A DNA stretch of 64,000 nt from positions 1,364,001 to 1,428,000 of the forward strand of contig NZ_JACYGY010000001.1 of the NCBI RefSeq assembly GCF_015221875.1. Direction: 5' to 3'. Shown here piece by piece: positions 41,659 through 50,833 of the stretch. Every line of letters begins with the position of its first letter. Within the stretch, counting starts at the first letter, position 1. The position numbers were made by a program, and so were the translations under genes. Source of the stretch: Dyadobacter subterraneus (GTDB taxonomy: Bacteria; Bacteroidota; Bacteroidia; Cytophagales; Spirosomataceae). The notes under the pieces were generated by a model, which searched no databases, had not been told where the DNA came from, and saw only the letters and a program-made list of their open reading frames with translations.

Positions 41659-43035
41659 ATGTTCAGAAAACTCTTTTTATTATTCTCCTTCACCTTTGCG
41701 ACTTTGCAGCTTTTTGCGCAGTCAAAATTACCCAATATCATTTTTATTCTTGCCGACGATCTCGGTTACGGCGACCTTCAATGTTATGGCCAAAAATTAA
41801 TTCAAACGCCTAATATCGACAGACTCGCGCAGGAAGGGCTTCGGTTTACAAATTTTTATGCAGGCGCCCCGGTTTGTTCTCCATCCAGAAGTGTTCTGAT
41901 GACCGGACTTAATACAGGCCATACCACAATCAGAGGTAATGCTACCAAAAAAGGAGGGCTCGCGGGAAGTAAAGGAAAGGAAACTGTCTATCGCGCGAAT
42001 TTAACTGCGGAAGATGTTACCATCGGAAATGTGATGCAGCAATCAGGCTATACTACGGCGATGTTTGGCAAATGGCACCTGGACGGTTACGACACTTTGG
42101 CGACACCTTTGCAAAGAGGTTTTGACGAATTTTCAGGATGGCTGATCAGTTATCCCGCAACTTACCGGGATGGTTACTGGCCCGACAGGCGTTTCAAAAA
42201 TGGAAAGCTTGTCGACGTAAACAAAAATAAAAACGGTCAAAAAGAATATTATTCTTCGGATATCTGCACGGATGAAGCAGAAGAATTTCTATCAAGACAA
42301 AAAGGAGCGACAAAACCTTTTATGCTGATGGTAAATTATAATAATCCGCATTCTCCGCTGGATGCGCCAGATCTGGCCATTTACAAGGATAAAGACTGGC
42401 CGGAAAACATGAAAACTTATGCCTCTATGATTTATCAGCTTGATCAATCCGTTGGCAGACTACAAAAGTATCTGATTGATAATGGTTTGGATAAAAACAC
42501 GATCGTGTTTTTCTGTTCAGACAACGGACCCAGATCTGAGCCGACAAAACAATTGACAGAAGTTGCTGATTTTTTTGATTCCAATGGTTTGCTGAAAGGT
42601 TATAAGAGAGATCTTTATGAGGGAGGTATCCGCGTTCCAATGATTGCCTGGGCTCCTGGAATAATTAAAGCGTCAACTGTTTCGGATGTGCCGGCCTATT
42701 TTGCCGATATCCTTCCAACTTTCGCAGGTATTGCGAAATCTAAAAAAAACTACAAGACAGATGGGATTAATATTTCTCAAATTCTGACAGGAGGGAAGCC
42801 AGATAGTAAACCGAGATTTTTATATTGGGAATTTTTTGAAAATGGATTCGAACAGGCTGTTCGTTATGGAAAATGGAAGGCTGTTAAGCATGCGGGTAAA
42901 ACGGAGCTTTATGATCTGGAAAAAGATCCGGGAGAAGCGCATAATATTGCAGCAGAAAATCAAGCAATTGTAACAACAATCGAAAAATACCTGACCACAG
43001 CCAGAACAGAATCAGAATTTTGGCCAGTGGATTAA
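41659..43035 (+). CDS. Formylglycine-dependent sulfatase, arylsulfatase A-like
   Basis: This 458-residue protein has a signal peptide (1-21). The FGly motif CSPSRSVLMTGLNTGHTTIRGN has Cys73, and GHTxIRGN is typical of arylsulfatase A-type and galactose/GalNAc-6-sulfatase-like enzymes. The metal strand is LPNIIFILADDLGYGDLQCYG. FGKWHLDGYD, YNNPHSPLDAPD and FFCSDNGPRSEPT complete the site. It is exported. It is co-directional with the sulfatase at 39953, so the two probably share the promoter at 39824. The substrate is unknown. Confidence 0.92.
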   Translation: MFRKLFLLFSFTFATLQLFAQSKLPNIIFILADDLGYGDLQCYGQKLIQTPNIDRLAQEGLRFTNFYAGAPVCSPSRSVLMTGLNTGHTTIRGNATKKGGLAGSKGKETVYRANLTAEDVTIGNVMQQSGYTTAMFGKWHLDGYDTLATPLQRGFDEFSGWLISYPATYRDGYWPDRRFKNGKLVDVNKNKNGQKEYYSSDICTDEAEEFLSRQKGATKPFMLMVNYNNPHSPLDAPDLAIYKDKDWPENMKTYASMIYQLDQSVGRLQKYLIDNGLDKNTIVFFCSDNGPRSEPTKQLTEVADFFDSNGLLKGYKRDLYEGGIRVPMIAWAPGIIKASTVSDVPAYFADILPTFAGIAKSKKNYKTDGINISQILTGGKPDSKPRFLYWEFFENGFEQAVRYGKWKAVKHAGKTELYDLEKDPGEAHNIAAENQAIVTTIEKYLTTARTESEFWPVD

Positions 43036-43243
43036 TTGTCGTATTAAGAAGTAAAGTTTATACTGCCGCATACCTTATGGGAAATTTGAGAATGGATAAA
43101 AATCATTTAAATAGCTTATATTAGCATGATGGAGAGCAGGTTAGCTGATTTCCCGAAGAGAGACTGCTTAGCGATGATGTTAAAAAGGATAAGGAAATAT
43201 GATAAAAGATTGGTGCCCAATAATGCAAAATTATCAAATTGTC

Positions 43244-44167
43244 TCATCCAATGTAACGACGAACCGCTTCATAAGCATTATCCTGGTAAACCTCATTTTT
43301 TAAATCAGGGAAAATAGTACTTTGGTCTATAACAGGTCCAACCAGCACATTTTCTTTACTCCCGTAAAATGCCCCGTTTTTATAAGAGGGATTTGTTATA
43401 CCATCTACCAGCCTTCTTGCACCTGTTTCAAGTTTATGAGATAACCCCATCATGGGAAAAATAAATGGCATCAATAAATTGTTGTAGAAAAATCTGAAAA
43501 CCGGTGAAAATGCATCGGCCGTACGCGTTCCCTGTGTGCTTCCCGGACTTATGCTCAGCATTTTTATCCCAGAATGTTTTCTGGCCATAGCAGCTAGCCA
43601 CATTTCTCCCACGTATTTCACCTGTCCGTATACGATCATACCATCAACTTTTTTATCATTAAAAAAAGTGCCGTTTATAATGGTCTCAAACTCCTCAACC
43701 GAGGATGACTTCAATGGGGGAAGTTTCATTTTCATTTTTGGTATTCCTCTTGATGCTTCACTGCCCACGTAAAGTGCGGTTTTTACAAGTTTATTGCTTT
43801 TGATCAGCTCTTCAAGCAATAATGCGTGGCCCAAAACATTGGCAGCAAAAATTTCGGTAACTCCGTCTTTTGTCAAAGCCATAGGATCAGTTCCACCACC
43901 TCCGGCATTCATGATTAAGGCATCGATGGGATTTTTCAGGGAATTCACGGTCTGGCGAACGGATGTTAGATTCGAAATATCCATGATTATGATTTCGAAA
44001 ATCTGTTTTCCGGTTTGTTTTTCAAGGTCCGTTTTTGCTTCTAACGCTTTGTCTTTATTGCGGCAGGCTAAATAAATTTTTTCGGTTCCATCGAGCATTC
44101 CCAGCTGTCTTGCTGTTTCTTTTCCAACGCCGGAATTAGCACCGGTTATCATAATTGACTTATTCAT
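43244..44167 (-). CDS. SDR-family oxidoreductase, protochlorophyllide-reductase-like group
   Basis: This 307-residue SDR has TGANSGVG at 8-15, a NAGGGG in place of NNAG (around 90), and YGQVK as the catalytic Tyr-Lys. A C-terminal extension with MPFIFPMMGLSHKLETGARRLVDGI resembles SDRs close to the WW-oxidoreductase/protochlorophyllide-reductase-like group. It is divergent from the AraC gene at 44403 with 235 bp between. This gives another regulator-SDR pair, with likely local control. Confidence 0.84.
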   Translation of the reverse strand: MNKSIMITGANSGVGKETARQLGMLDGTEKIYLACRNKDKALEAKTDLEKQTGKQIFEIIIMDISNLTSVRQTVNSLKNPIDALIMNAGGGGTDPMALTKDGVTEIFAANVLGHALLLEELIKSNKLVKTALYVGSEASRGIPKMKMKLPPLKSSSVEEFETIINGTFFNDKKVDGMIVYGQVKYVGEMWLAAMARKHSGIKMLSISPGSTQGTRTADAFSPVFRFFYNNLLMPFIFPMMGLSHKLETGARRLVDGITNPSYKNGAFYGSKENVLVGPVIDQSTIFPDLKNEVYQDNAYEAVRRYIG

Positions 44168-44402
44168 AATGGATTTATTTTTAAAGGAATTGTTGCACTC
44201 CGGAGAAATTGAATATTCTAAAAAATTACATGTTTCGATTATCCTTCCAGTAGGACAAAATTAGTTTGGACGTAATATTTTGCCTTGCCCGGAAATTTAT
44301 TTAGCATGCCAGATCGTATTAATTTTTATAGAAAACTGAAAAAATCCGGACGATTTGCATTAACTAGTATAATATATTTGCTCAATCGATCACTGATTTT
44401 CA

Positions 44403-45320
44403 ATGGATGCACTTAGCGAGATACTGGAACTTATAAAACATAAGGGTATTGTATATGAAAAAATAAATTTCTCAGCACCCTGGGGTATTGAGCTGCCAGG
44501 TGATAATAATGCTCAGTTTTGGCGTTTGATAAAAGGAAATTGTCTCGTAACCGTTCCGGGCCAAATTCCTATTGAAATGAAGGAAGGCGACACAGTGCTC
44601 GTGCCAAATGGTTCTGCTCACTGGATTGCAGACGGTGCCGGAAGCAAACGAATTTCTTCCTCCGAATTCCTGAGAGAACGTGATAGTGGAAACCATTTAT
44701 TTTCAGGTGTGGGTGATAAAACCATTATGATCGGCGGCCATTTTGCGTTTGACGAAAAACCCGGTCATCCGTTTTTAAAGGGACTGCCAAAAGTAATCCA
44801 TATCAATAATTTAGAGTCTGATGTAAATAGCTGGCTTGGGATGACTTGTGATCTTATTTTTAACGAACTGGAACACGAGCAGCCTGGAAGCAGGAAATTG
44901 ATTAATGGGCTTGCCGATGCTGTATTCATTCATATCATCAGGGCTTATCTGAAAAAGAATAAAAATGCCGGAGGTTTTCTTTCTGCGCTGAAAGATGAAA
45001 GGATCAGTTCAGCTTTACAACTAATGCAAACTGCACCCGAGAAAAACTGGACGATCGAACAGTTATCCAAACACGCTGGAATGTCGCGTTCTTCTTTTTG
45101 TATAGCCTTTAAAAAACTCGTGGGGGAAACGCCGTTGGAGTATTTGACAAATTGGCGGATTATGAAGGCGAAAGAAATCCTGATACAGGGTAATGAGAAA
45201 ATCAGTGAAGTGGCTTTACGGGTTGGTTATCAGTCAGAAGCCGCATTCAGCCGGATATTTAAAGCCAAAGTCAGCCAGACGCCATCTGTTTTTAAACAGG
45301 AAAACAAGGCTGTGCGTTAA
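44403..45320 (+). CDS. AraC-family regulator with cupin N-terminus
   Basis: This 305-residue protein has an N-terminal cupin_6-type domain (about 1-170: FSAPWGIELPGDNNAQFWRLIKGNCLV and GDTVLVPNGSAHWIADG), as in AraC regulators of aldo-keto or SDR genes. The C-terminal HTH pair (about 205-300) is around TIEQLSKHAGMSRSSFCIAFKKLVGETPLEYL and KISEVALRVGYQSEAAFSRIFKAKVSQTP. It is divergent from SDR 43244. A terminator follows at 45510. Confidence 0.9.
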   Translation: MDALSEILELIKHKGIVYEKINFSAPWGIELPGDNNAQFWRLIKGNCLVTVPGQIPIEMKEGDTVLVPNGSAHWIADGAGSKRISSSEFLRERDSGNHLFSGVGDKTIMIGGHFAFDEKPGHPFLKGLPKVIHINNLESDVNSWLGMTCDLIFNELEHEQPGSRKLINGLADAVFIHIIRAYLKKNKNAGGFLSALKDERISSALQLMQTAPEKNWTIEQLSKHAGMSRSSFCIAFKKLVGETPLEYLTNWRIMKAKEILIQGNEKISEVALRVGYQSEAAFSRIFKAKVSQTPSVFKQENKAVR

Positions 45321-45509
45321 TATTGAACATGATAAATTGCATCATAATACTTATTGATCTTCGAAACCATCCCGAAAACTTCGTTACCCCGGTCACATCC
45401 GCCCTAGTTTCAATACACCATTTTCAGACGCAGTTAATATTCTTTCTTGATTACGGAATGGAAAAACTAAATTATTAAAAGCGATGAACCGGATAAATCA
45501 AAACGACAG
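45321..45509. other. Short spacer before the terminators
   Basis: No gene is visible here. The wider 45321-45637 gap is mostly terminators for both strands. Confidence 0.5.
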
Positions 45510-45543
45510 AACACCTTTCTGAATCGTCAGAAAGGTGTTTTTG
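45510..45543 (+). terminator. Rho-independent terminator after AraC
   Basis: AACACCTTTCTGA (45510-45522) pairs perfectly with TCAGAAAGGTGTT (45527-45539) around ATCG, followed by a T run. Confidence 0.85.
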
Positions 45544-45580
45544 ACTTTAAGTTGAATAAGTTTTTTTGACTTATAAAAAA

Positions 45581-45607
45581 ATACCCTTCTGCAAAGCAAA
45601 AGGGCAT
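45581..45607 (-). terminator. Rho-independent terminator of the surface-protein cluster
   Basis: On the minus strand ATGCCCTT (complement of 45600-45607) pairs with AAGGGTAT (complement of 45581-45588), followed by a U-run. It lies 30 bases after the stop of the last gene in the 53.7-45.6 kb cluster. Confidence 0.8.
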
Positions 45608-45637
45608 TTTCTTTATTAACTGAGAGGAGGAATATGC

Positions 45638-48325
45638 TTATTTAGCAATGACGATTTTATGATTGCTTACCATTCCGTTTACATTTGTAATATGAAGGAT
45701 GTAAGTTCCGGATATCAGTTTGCTCACGTTGATACCGTTGCTGCTTACGGTATTGCTGCTGAAAACTGTGCGGCCATTCATGTCGATAATGGCAACTTGT
45801 TTAACAAGCGACAGATCCATATCCTGAACAAAAACCTTGTCCGTTGATGGATTTGGGTAAACACTAACTGCCGGACCATTTGATCCTTCAAATTTCATGC
45901 TTTGGATACGGCTGTATGCAAACGTTGCGTCTTTATCGATCATTTTAAGGCGATACAGGTTTTCGCTGCCCAATACCGGTTTGTTATCAGTGAAATTGTA
46001 TTTATTCTCAACAGTGCTTTCGCCGTGAGAATTCACTGAACCGATTACATGCCAGTCTTTACCAGTAACGCTGTGCTGAATTTCAAAACGGTCACTGTTG
46101 GTTTCCGCTGTGGTTGCCCAGTTCAGTCTTGCAGTCTGGCCTTCCTTGCTTACTTTGAAAACAGTCAATGTTACCGGCAGCGGTGTTGCATTGATGGTAA
46201 TTGTTGCAGGCGTAGAAGTATTTCCGTGCGTATCTGTTACCGTGTAGGTAATTGTACTGGTAATCGGCGTTGTTAACGCAGGATCTGGTGTGAATGTAAC
46301 AACACCTGTGCCTGGATCAACTGTGTAAGTACCTTCGTTCGGAATAGTAACTGATGTTGAAGGAGTTCCTGTGTTAGGATCAATCAGTTTAACCGTAGTT
46401 GGATCTAATGAGAAACTACCCGGTGTATCATTATTCAAAACCGGAACCGCTACCGGTGTTCCATTTGGCGAATTTCCTGAATCACCTGTTGCGGTTGGCG
46501 GTACTGCTGTAACGGTCACCGTAATAGTTGCAGGATTAGAGAAAGATCCTGCACCGTCCTGGTCTGTATAACTGATAGGCGTAGTTGTTCCCACAAAACC
46601 GGCAACTGGTGTGAATGTTACTTTGCCTGTGTTAATATCAACAGTATATGTACCTTCATTTGGTACCGTTACCGATAGCACTTTCAAACCGGTAACGGGA
46701 TCGATCAGTTTTACCATCTGAGGATCAATGGGAGCTGAGCCTGGGGTATCATTTGAAACAACTGTTATTACCACTGGTGTTCCTGCTGTTGTTGTTGCCA
46801 CGTCAGGTACTGCTACCGGCGGTACTGGCGTAATATTTACAGTAATCGTAGCCGGATTGGATGTATTTCCGTTTACATCTGTTACGGTGTAAGAAATCGT
46901 TGAAGTAGGACCATTAAATCCTACAAGAGGTGTAAATGTTATTGTTCCGTCCGGATTTACCGTATAGGTACCTTCATTAGGAATTGTTACCGAAGTAGCA
47001 GGTGTTCCTGTATTCGGATCGATCAGTTTAACCGTAGTCGGATCAATTGGGGATGAACCTGGCGTATCATTTGTGGTAGTGGTGATCGTCACCGGTATTC
47101 CTGATGGTGTTGTTACTACATCAGGAACTGCTACTGGGGGTGTTGCTGTGACAGTCACGGTAATTGGAGCAGGGTTGGAAGTATTTCCGTTTCCCTCTTG
47201 TACCGTGTAAGAAACCGGCGTACCTGGGCCGTCAAATCCAGGGTCAGGCGTAAAAGTTATAGAACCGTTTGGATTAACGGTATAAGTACCTTCCCCCGGA
47301 ACAGTAACCGAAGTAACCGGTGTCCCTGTATTCGGATCGATCAGTTTTACCGTAGTCGGATCAATAGGCGAGGAGCCAGGTGTATCGTTTGTTGTCACTG
47401 TTACTGTGACAGGCGTTCCTGCTGGTGTTGTTACTATGTCCGGTACGGCTGTTGGTGGTACTGCGTTCACGTTAACAGAGATCGTAGAAGAATTTGAAAC
47501 AACACCATTTACATCTGCAACAGTATAGGAAACCGGTGTTGCCGGACCTGTGAAACCTGCAACCGGAGTAAATGTTACAGTTCCGGCTGGATTCACAGTA
47601 TAAGTTCCTTGCCCCGGAACCGTTACAGACGAAACCGGTGTGTTGGTAGCAGGGTCTAACAATTTCACTGACGAAGGATCAATAGAAGCACTGCCTGGTG
47701 TATCATTTGTCAATATAGATGCAGTTACAGGAGATCCCGCCGGTGTCGTTACCGCATCCGGGGTAGTAACAGGAGGTTTTGCATCTACATTTAACCCAAC
47801 GGATGCAACATCGTTAGCCGTTGCCGAATTGGTAATCGGCGGAGTTGCGGCTGATGACCATGAAAGTTGGGTCAGTGGCGTGGCTGCGCCAGGTGTGACA
47901 ATATTGCCAACCACATTTACAGTAAACAATGCAGCACCTCCTACTGGAATTGCTGCATTGTTTACACCTGTCAGTGTACGGGTTGCTGCATTGTAAGTCC
48001 AGTTGTAAAGTGATGCCTGCGGACCGCTGATAGCCGCGGCCGAAGTTGGTGCGTATTCGGCTGGAAATACAATTGAAATCGTTACACCTCCCGGACTATT
48101 TCCAGCAGTACTGTTACAGGTAGGCTGTGGGCCCACGCCAAAGTTAAATTTAAGCTGGGCCGTTTCACCCTGAAGTATGGTGGCTATACCGCTCGGACTC
48201 GATGTCCCGTAAAAGTTTGCACCGCTAAATCTGGGGTCACATTGCGCGAGTGCAGAATTGGTTACCGCCGTCAGCAATAGAAGACCCAGAAGGGTAATTG
48301 TAAAATTTCTATACATTCTAATCAT
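45638..48325 (-). CDS. Secreted repeat protein with T9SS type A sorting domain
   Basis: This 895-residue protein has a signal peptide (about 1-28), then an N-terminal domain (about 29-185) with paired Cys. Five tandem repeats of about 106 residues follow (about 187-718), each with NDTPGS-x-x-DPxxVKL-DP and EGTYTV-x-TFTP, like bacterial Ig/cadherin-like stalk repeats. The C-terminal region has a fibronectin-like RLNWATTAETNSDRFEIQHS part, then the T9SS type A domain SVYPNPSTDKVFV to HKIVIAK. It is carried across the outer membrane by T9SS and probably surface-displayed. It is a paralogue of 48410, which lacks the five repeats. Confidence 0.88.
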   Translation of the reverse strand: MIRMYRNFTITLLGLLLLTAVTNSALAQCDPRFSGANFYGTSSPSGIATILQGETAQLKFNFGVGPQPTCNSTAGNSPGGVTISIVFPAEYAPTSAAAISGPQASLYNWTYNAATRTLTGVNNAAIPVGGAALFTVNVVGNIVTPGAATPLTQLSWSSAATPPITNSATANDVASVGLNVDAKPPVTTPDAVTTPAGSPVTASILTNDTPGSASIDPSSVKLLDPATNTPVSSVTVPGQGTYTVNPAGTVTFTPVAGFTGPATPVSYTVADVNGVVSNSSTISVNVNAVPPTAVPDIVTTPAGTPVTVTVTTNDTPGSSPIDPTTVKLIDPNTGTPVTSVTVPGEGTYTVNPNGSITFTPDPGFDGPGTPVSYTVQEGNGNTSNPAPITVTVTATPPVAVPDVVTTPSGIPVTITTTTNDTPGSSPIDPTTVKLIDPNTGTPATSVTIPNEGTYTVNPDGTITFTPLVGFNGPTSTISYTVTDVNGNTSNPATITVNITPVPPVAVPDVATTTAGTPVVITVVSNDTPGSAPIDPQMVKLIDPVTGLKVLSVTVPNEGTYTVDINTGKVTFTPVAGFVGTTTPISYTDQDGAGSFSNPATITVTVTAVPPTATGDSGNSPNGTPVAVPVLNNDTPGSFSLDPTTVKLIDPNTGTPSTSVTIPNEGTYTVDPGTGVVTFTPDPALTTPITSTITYTVTDTHGNTSTPATITINATPLPVTLTVFKVSKEGQTARLNWATTAETNSDRFEIQHSVTGKDWHVIGSVNSHGESTVENKYNFTDNKPVLGSENLYRLKMIDKDATFAYSRIQSMKFEGSNGPAVSVYPNPSTDKVFVQDMDLSLVKQVAIIDMNGRTVFSSNTVSSNGINVSKLISGTYILHITNVNGMVSNHKIVIAK
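46170..47770 (-). repeat. Five tandem ~318-bp coding repeats
   Basis: The five Ig-like repeats of the surface protein are similar enough at DNA level to be visible, for example repeated runs around the codons for LIDPNTGTP and NDTPGSSPIDP. Repeats 2 and 3 are closest. Such arrays can grow or shrink by recombination. Confidence 0.75.
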
Positions 48326-48409
48326 GTGTATATGGTGTTTAAAAATGGGTAATATGTGTATATTAATGCCTGAAGCCCTGCGATGGTACGCCAGGCTTCA
48401 GGTAAAAAT

Positions 48410-49468
48410 TTATTTAACAACAGCTAGTTTCTGGGTACTTATTCCACCATCCGACCGAATAATTTTTACTGCATAAGTGCCTGTTGGAAGATTTTTGACA
48501 TTGATCTCGCCGCTGGCTGTTTTATCGGACTGAAGTACCGTTCGGCCGTTCATATCGCTGATCAGGACTTTTGTAATGTTGCTGAAATCACGGAGTATAA
48601 TTTTGTCAGTAGCCGGGTTGGGATAAACCGACATATCTGCGTTCAGGGAATCAAAAGCCAGGCTGATAATCCGGCTGTAAGCGAAGGTGGCATCTCTATC
48701 CACCATACGCAGGCGATAAAGATTTTCTCCGTCAGCGGGATTTTTATCTGTAAAGCTGTACGATTTCAAAGAGCTGCTTTCGCCGTTTGATGTTACCGTT
48801 CCGATTTTATTCCAGTTTTTTCCATTCAGACTGTGTTCAATCTCGAAACGATCGCTGTTGGTTTCCATCGTTGTACTCCATTTCAGATTCGCCAGCTTGC
48901 CCTCTTTGTTTGCTGCAAAGTTTACGAGTGTTACCGGCAAAGCAGTATCGACATTGAGGCCCACAGAATTAATATCGTCACCAGTCATTGTGTTTGTGAT
49001 TGGCGGATTGGTCTCTGAGAACCAGTTGAGTGTTGTCAGCGGTGCTACTACACCTGGCGTAAGTGCAAGCCCTTTTACGTTAACCGTAAAATCTGCCGGA
49101 GCGCCCAATGGTATGGGTGCATTATTTAAACCAATGAGCGTATGGCTTGCGGGATCCCAAATCCAGTCGTATAAAGAAGCCTGTGGTCCGCTGATGTCGG
49201 CAGCCGATGCCGGGCCATAACTGTTGCTGAAAGATATGGTCATGGTGATGGTGCCCGGAGTATTTCCGGCACCACTGTTACAGGCCGGATCAGATCCTAC
49301 ACCAAAACTGAAATGCAGCTGACCGGTTTCATTTAACCCTACGGTCTGAACTCCGCTCACTACAGACGTACCTGTATAGGTCGCTGCTCCAAACTGCGGA
49401 TTACACTGTGCGAATACGGCAGTTTGCAGGAATATGAGCAGAAACGCACCAGAAATTAATTTTTTCAT
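48410..49468 (-). CDS. Secreted protein with T9SS type A sorting domain, short paralogue
   Basis: This 352-residue protein has a signal peptide (1-20), an N-terminal domain starting QCNPQFGAATYTGTS, like the QCDPRFSGANFYGTS of the protein at 45638. It goes directly into the fibronectin-like LKWSTTMETNSDRFEIEHS and the T9SS domain MSVYPNPATDKIILRDF to QKLAVVK. It has the same ends as its neighbour but none of the five repeats, so it shows the shared head-and-anchor module. It sits 11 bp after the 49480 gene stop (minus-strand order) and 84 bp before 45638. Confidence 0.87.
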   Translation of the reverse strand: MKKLISGAFLLIFLQTAVFAQCNPQFGAATYTGTSVVSGVQTVGLNETGQLHFSFGVGSDPACNSGAGNTPGTITMTISFSNSYGPASAADISGPQASLYDWIWDPASHTLIGLNNAPIPLGAPADFTVNVKGLALTPGVVAPLTTLNWFSETNPPITNTMTGDDINSVGLNVDTALPVTLVNFAANKEGKLANLKWSTTMETNSDRFEIEHSLNGKNWNKIGTVTSNGESSSLKSYSFTDKNPADGENLYRLRMVDRDATFAYSRIISLAFDSLNADMSVYPNPATDKIILRDFSNITKVLISDMNGRTVLQSDKTASGEINVKNLPTGTYAVKIIRSDGGISTQKLAVVK

Positions 49469-49479
49469 AACAAGCGGAA

Positions 49480-50733
49480 TTAAAGGGTAATACTCAATAT
49501 TTTCACAGCCACGTTATTATTATCATTGTCATCGCCAGTGACGGGCACTGCGCCTCCAGTCTGATTAATAATGGTGGCGGTGATGATTCCGGTGGCGGTC
49601 ACGGCACCTGTTGCTTTGATTTTATAACCAAGGTTTACCTGTCCTGACGCTGCTACGATCGTCCCTGGTTTTGATTCAAACTGGAATGAACCCCCGCCAA
49701 AATCCGTGATGGTCCACTGGCTGTTTGTTACGGCGATGCTGGCAGAAGTAGTTGCGGCAGGATCAACCGTTAATTCAAAACCATCTCCAAGTTCCAGAAA
49801 TACAGAAACTACGCCTGTGGAAGGATTTGGTTTCAGGTTGGTAAGACGGAGCACACCCTCACTGGTTTGTCCAACGGTGAAACTGGTACCGATCGGCCTG
49901 ATCAATTGCGGGGTTAAATCAATAGTACCAACCGAGGCAAACGTATAAGCTGTATACGTATTTGGAACAACCGAGGCTGTGGACGTAATGGAACCTTCCG
50001 CAAGCGCGCTTGGCCCACCCAATACCGACGTAACATCCACCGCAGAAGCAATGGCTTCCCATTTGCTGGTGCCCGGGTTCCAGCCAACAATCGTCAGTTT
50101 GGCCAGTGTGCTTGCAGTTAACGTGGTAATATCACTGCCGGCATCCCAGGTAAGGGTGATAGGTGTAGCCGTGGCACCATCAATATCCCAGTATTCTACT
50201 TTACTGACCGTACCGACGCCTGCTGCTACGCTGGTAGTAGGAAAGGGGCCGCCTGACGGAAGTGCAGGATAGTTGGTTCCGGTAAAAAGATTGGTTGTGA
50301 CCGCCGTAGTGGCATCTGCATGGAAATAAGCCCCGCTTGTACCATCCGCAGAAGCTGCAAACTGACCTGCAAAACCATTATCTCCCACCGGGAAAATAAA
50401 TTGCCCCGTGCCATATTTACGTACATATCCATCCACATAACTGGCGTCCGTTACACCCGAAGCTGTAAGATTATTACCAGAATAATTAAGATAACTGATG
50501 GTGGCCGTACCGCGCTCTGTAAGGATTACACCAGGCTGCGTGCCGCCCGCAGGTGTAAGCAAATTGTGGTTGCCAAAAAACGTCATTTGCGCACTACCGA
50601 AAATGGTGGTATTGCCCTGGCTTCCTTCCTGTGCCTGTGCGCTGCCGACCGAAGCCGTCGCAAACAAAGCCAGCATGGCCGCCGCATTTTTCCATCCCTT
50701 GAAAAAGGTGGGGTTGATATATGTTTTTTTCAT
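49480..50733 (-). CDS. Secreted surface-layer-type hypothetical protein
   Basis: This 417-residue protein has a long signal sequence (KNAAAMLALFATASVGSAQAQ, cleaved near 35). The mature part is Thr/Ala/Gly/Val-rich and beta-rich, starting EGSQGNTTIFGSAQMTFFGNHNLLTPAGG, and later has GQFIFPVGDNGFAGQF. No T9SS tail is visible; it ends NNNVAVKILSITL. Family not recognised; the low-charge composition suggests an outer-surface protein. It heads the three-gene set 49480-48410-45638 in transcription order. Its start and upstream sequence are duplicated at 51681-51807. Confidence 0.8.
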   Translation of the reverse strand: MKKTYINPTFFKGWKNAAAMLALFATASVGSAQAQEGSQGNTTIFGSAQMTFFGNHNLLTPAGGTQPGVILTERGTATISYLNYSGNNLTASGVTDASYVDGYVRKYGTGQFIFPVGDNGFAGQFAASADGTSGAYFHADATTAVTTNLFTGTNYPALPSGGPFPTTSVAAGVGTVSKVEYWDIDGATATPITLTWDAGSDITTLTASTLAKLTIVGWNPGTSKWEAIASAVDVTSVLGGPSALAEGSITSTASVVPNTYTAYTFASVGTIDLTPQLIRPIGTSFTVGQTSEGVLRLTNLKPNPSTGVVSVFLELGDGFELTVDPAATTSASIAVTNSQWTITDFGGGSFQFESKPGTIVAASGQVNLGYKIKATGAVTATGIITATIINQTGGAVPVTGDDNDNNNVAVKILSITL

Positions 50734-50827
50734 GTGTAAGTTCTTTTAATTTGTGTGTACTGTTATTGAATTTTCGTGTTGCAAACGCTGGACAAATCGA
50801 CACCGATTGCAAATTGGCGTCAGTTTG
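50701..50827 (-). repeat. 127-bp repeat, copy 1 (promoter region and start of the 49480 gene)
   Basis: This block holds the first 11 codons of the gene ending at 49480 plus about 94 bases upstream. It matches 51681-51807 with only scattered substitutions and no evident gaps. Confidence 0.8.
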
Positions 50828-50833
50828 TTTTTG

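Noticed and set aside
43126..43317. A 63-codon frame with three Cys near the end of the sulfatase pair
   Set aside because: It overlaps the end of the convergent SDR, has no promoter/operator of the Cys-leader type, and its Cys are not clustered.
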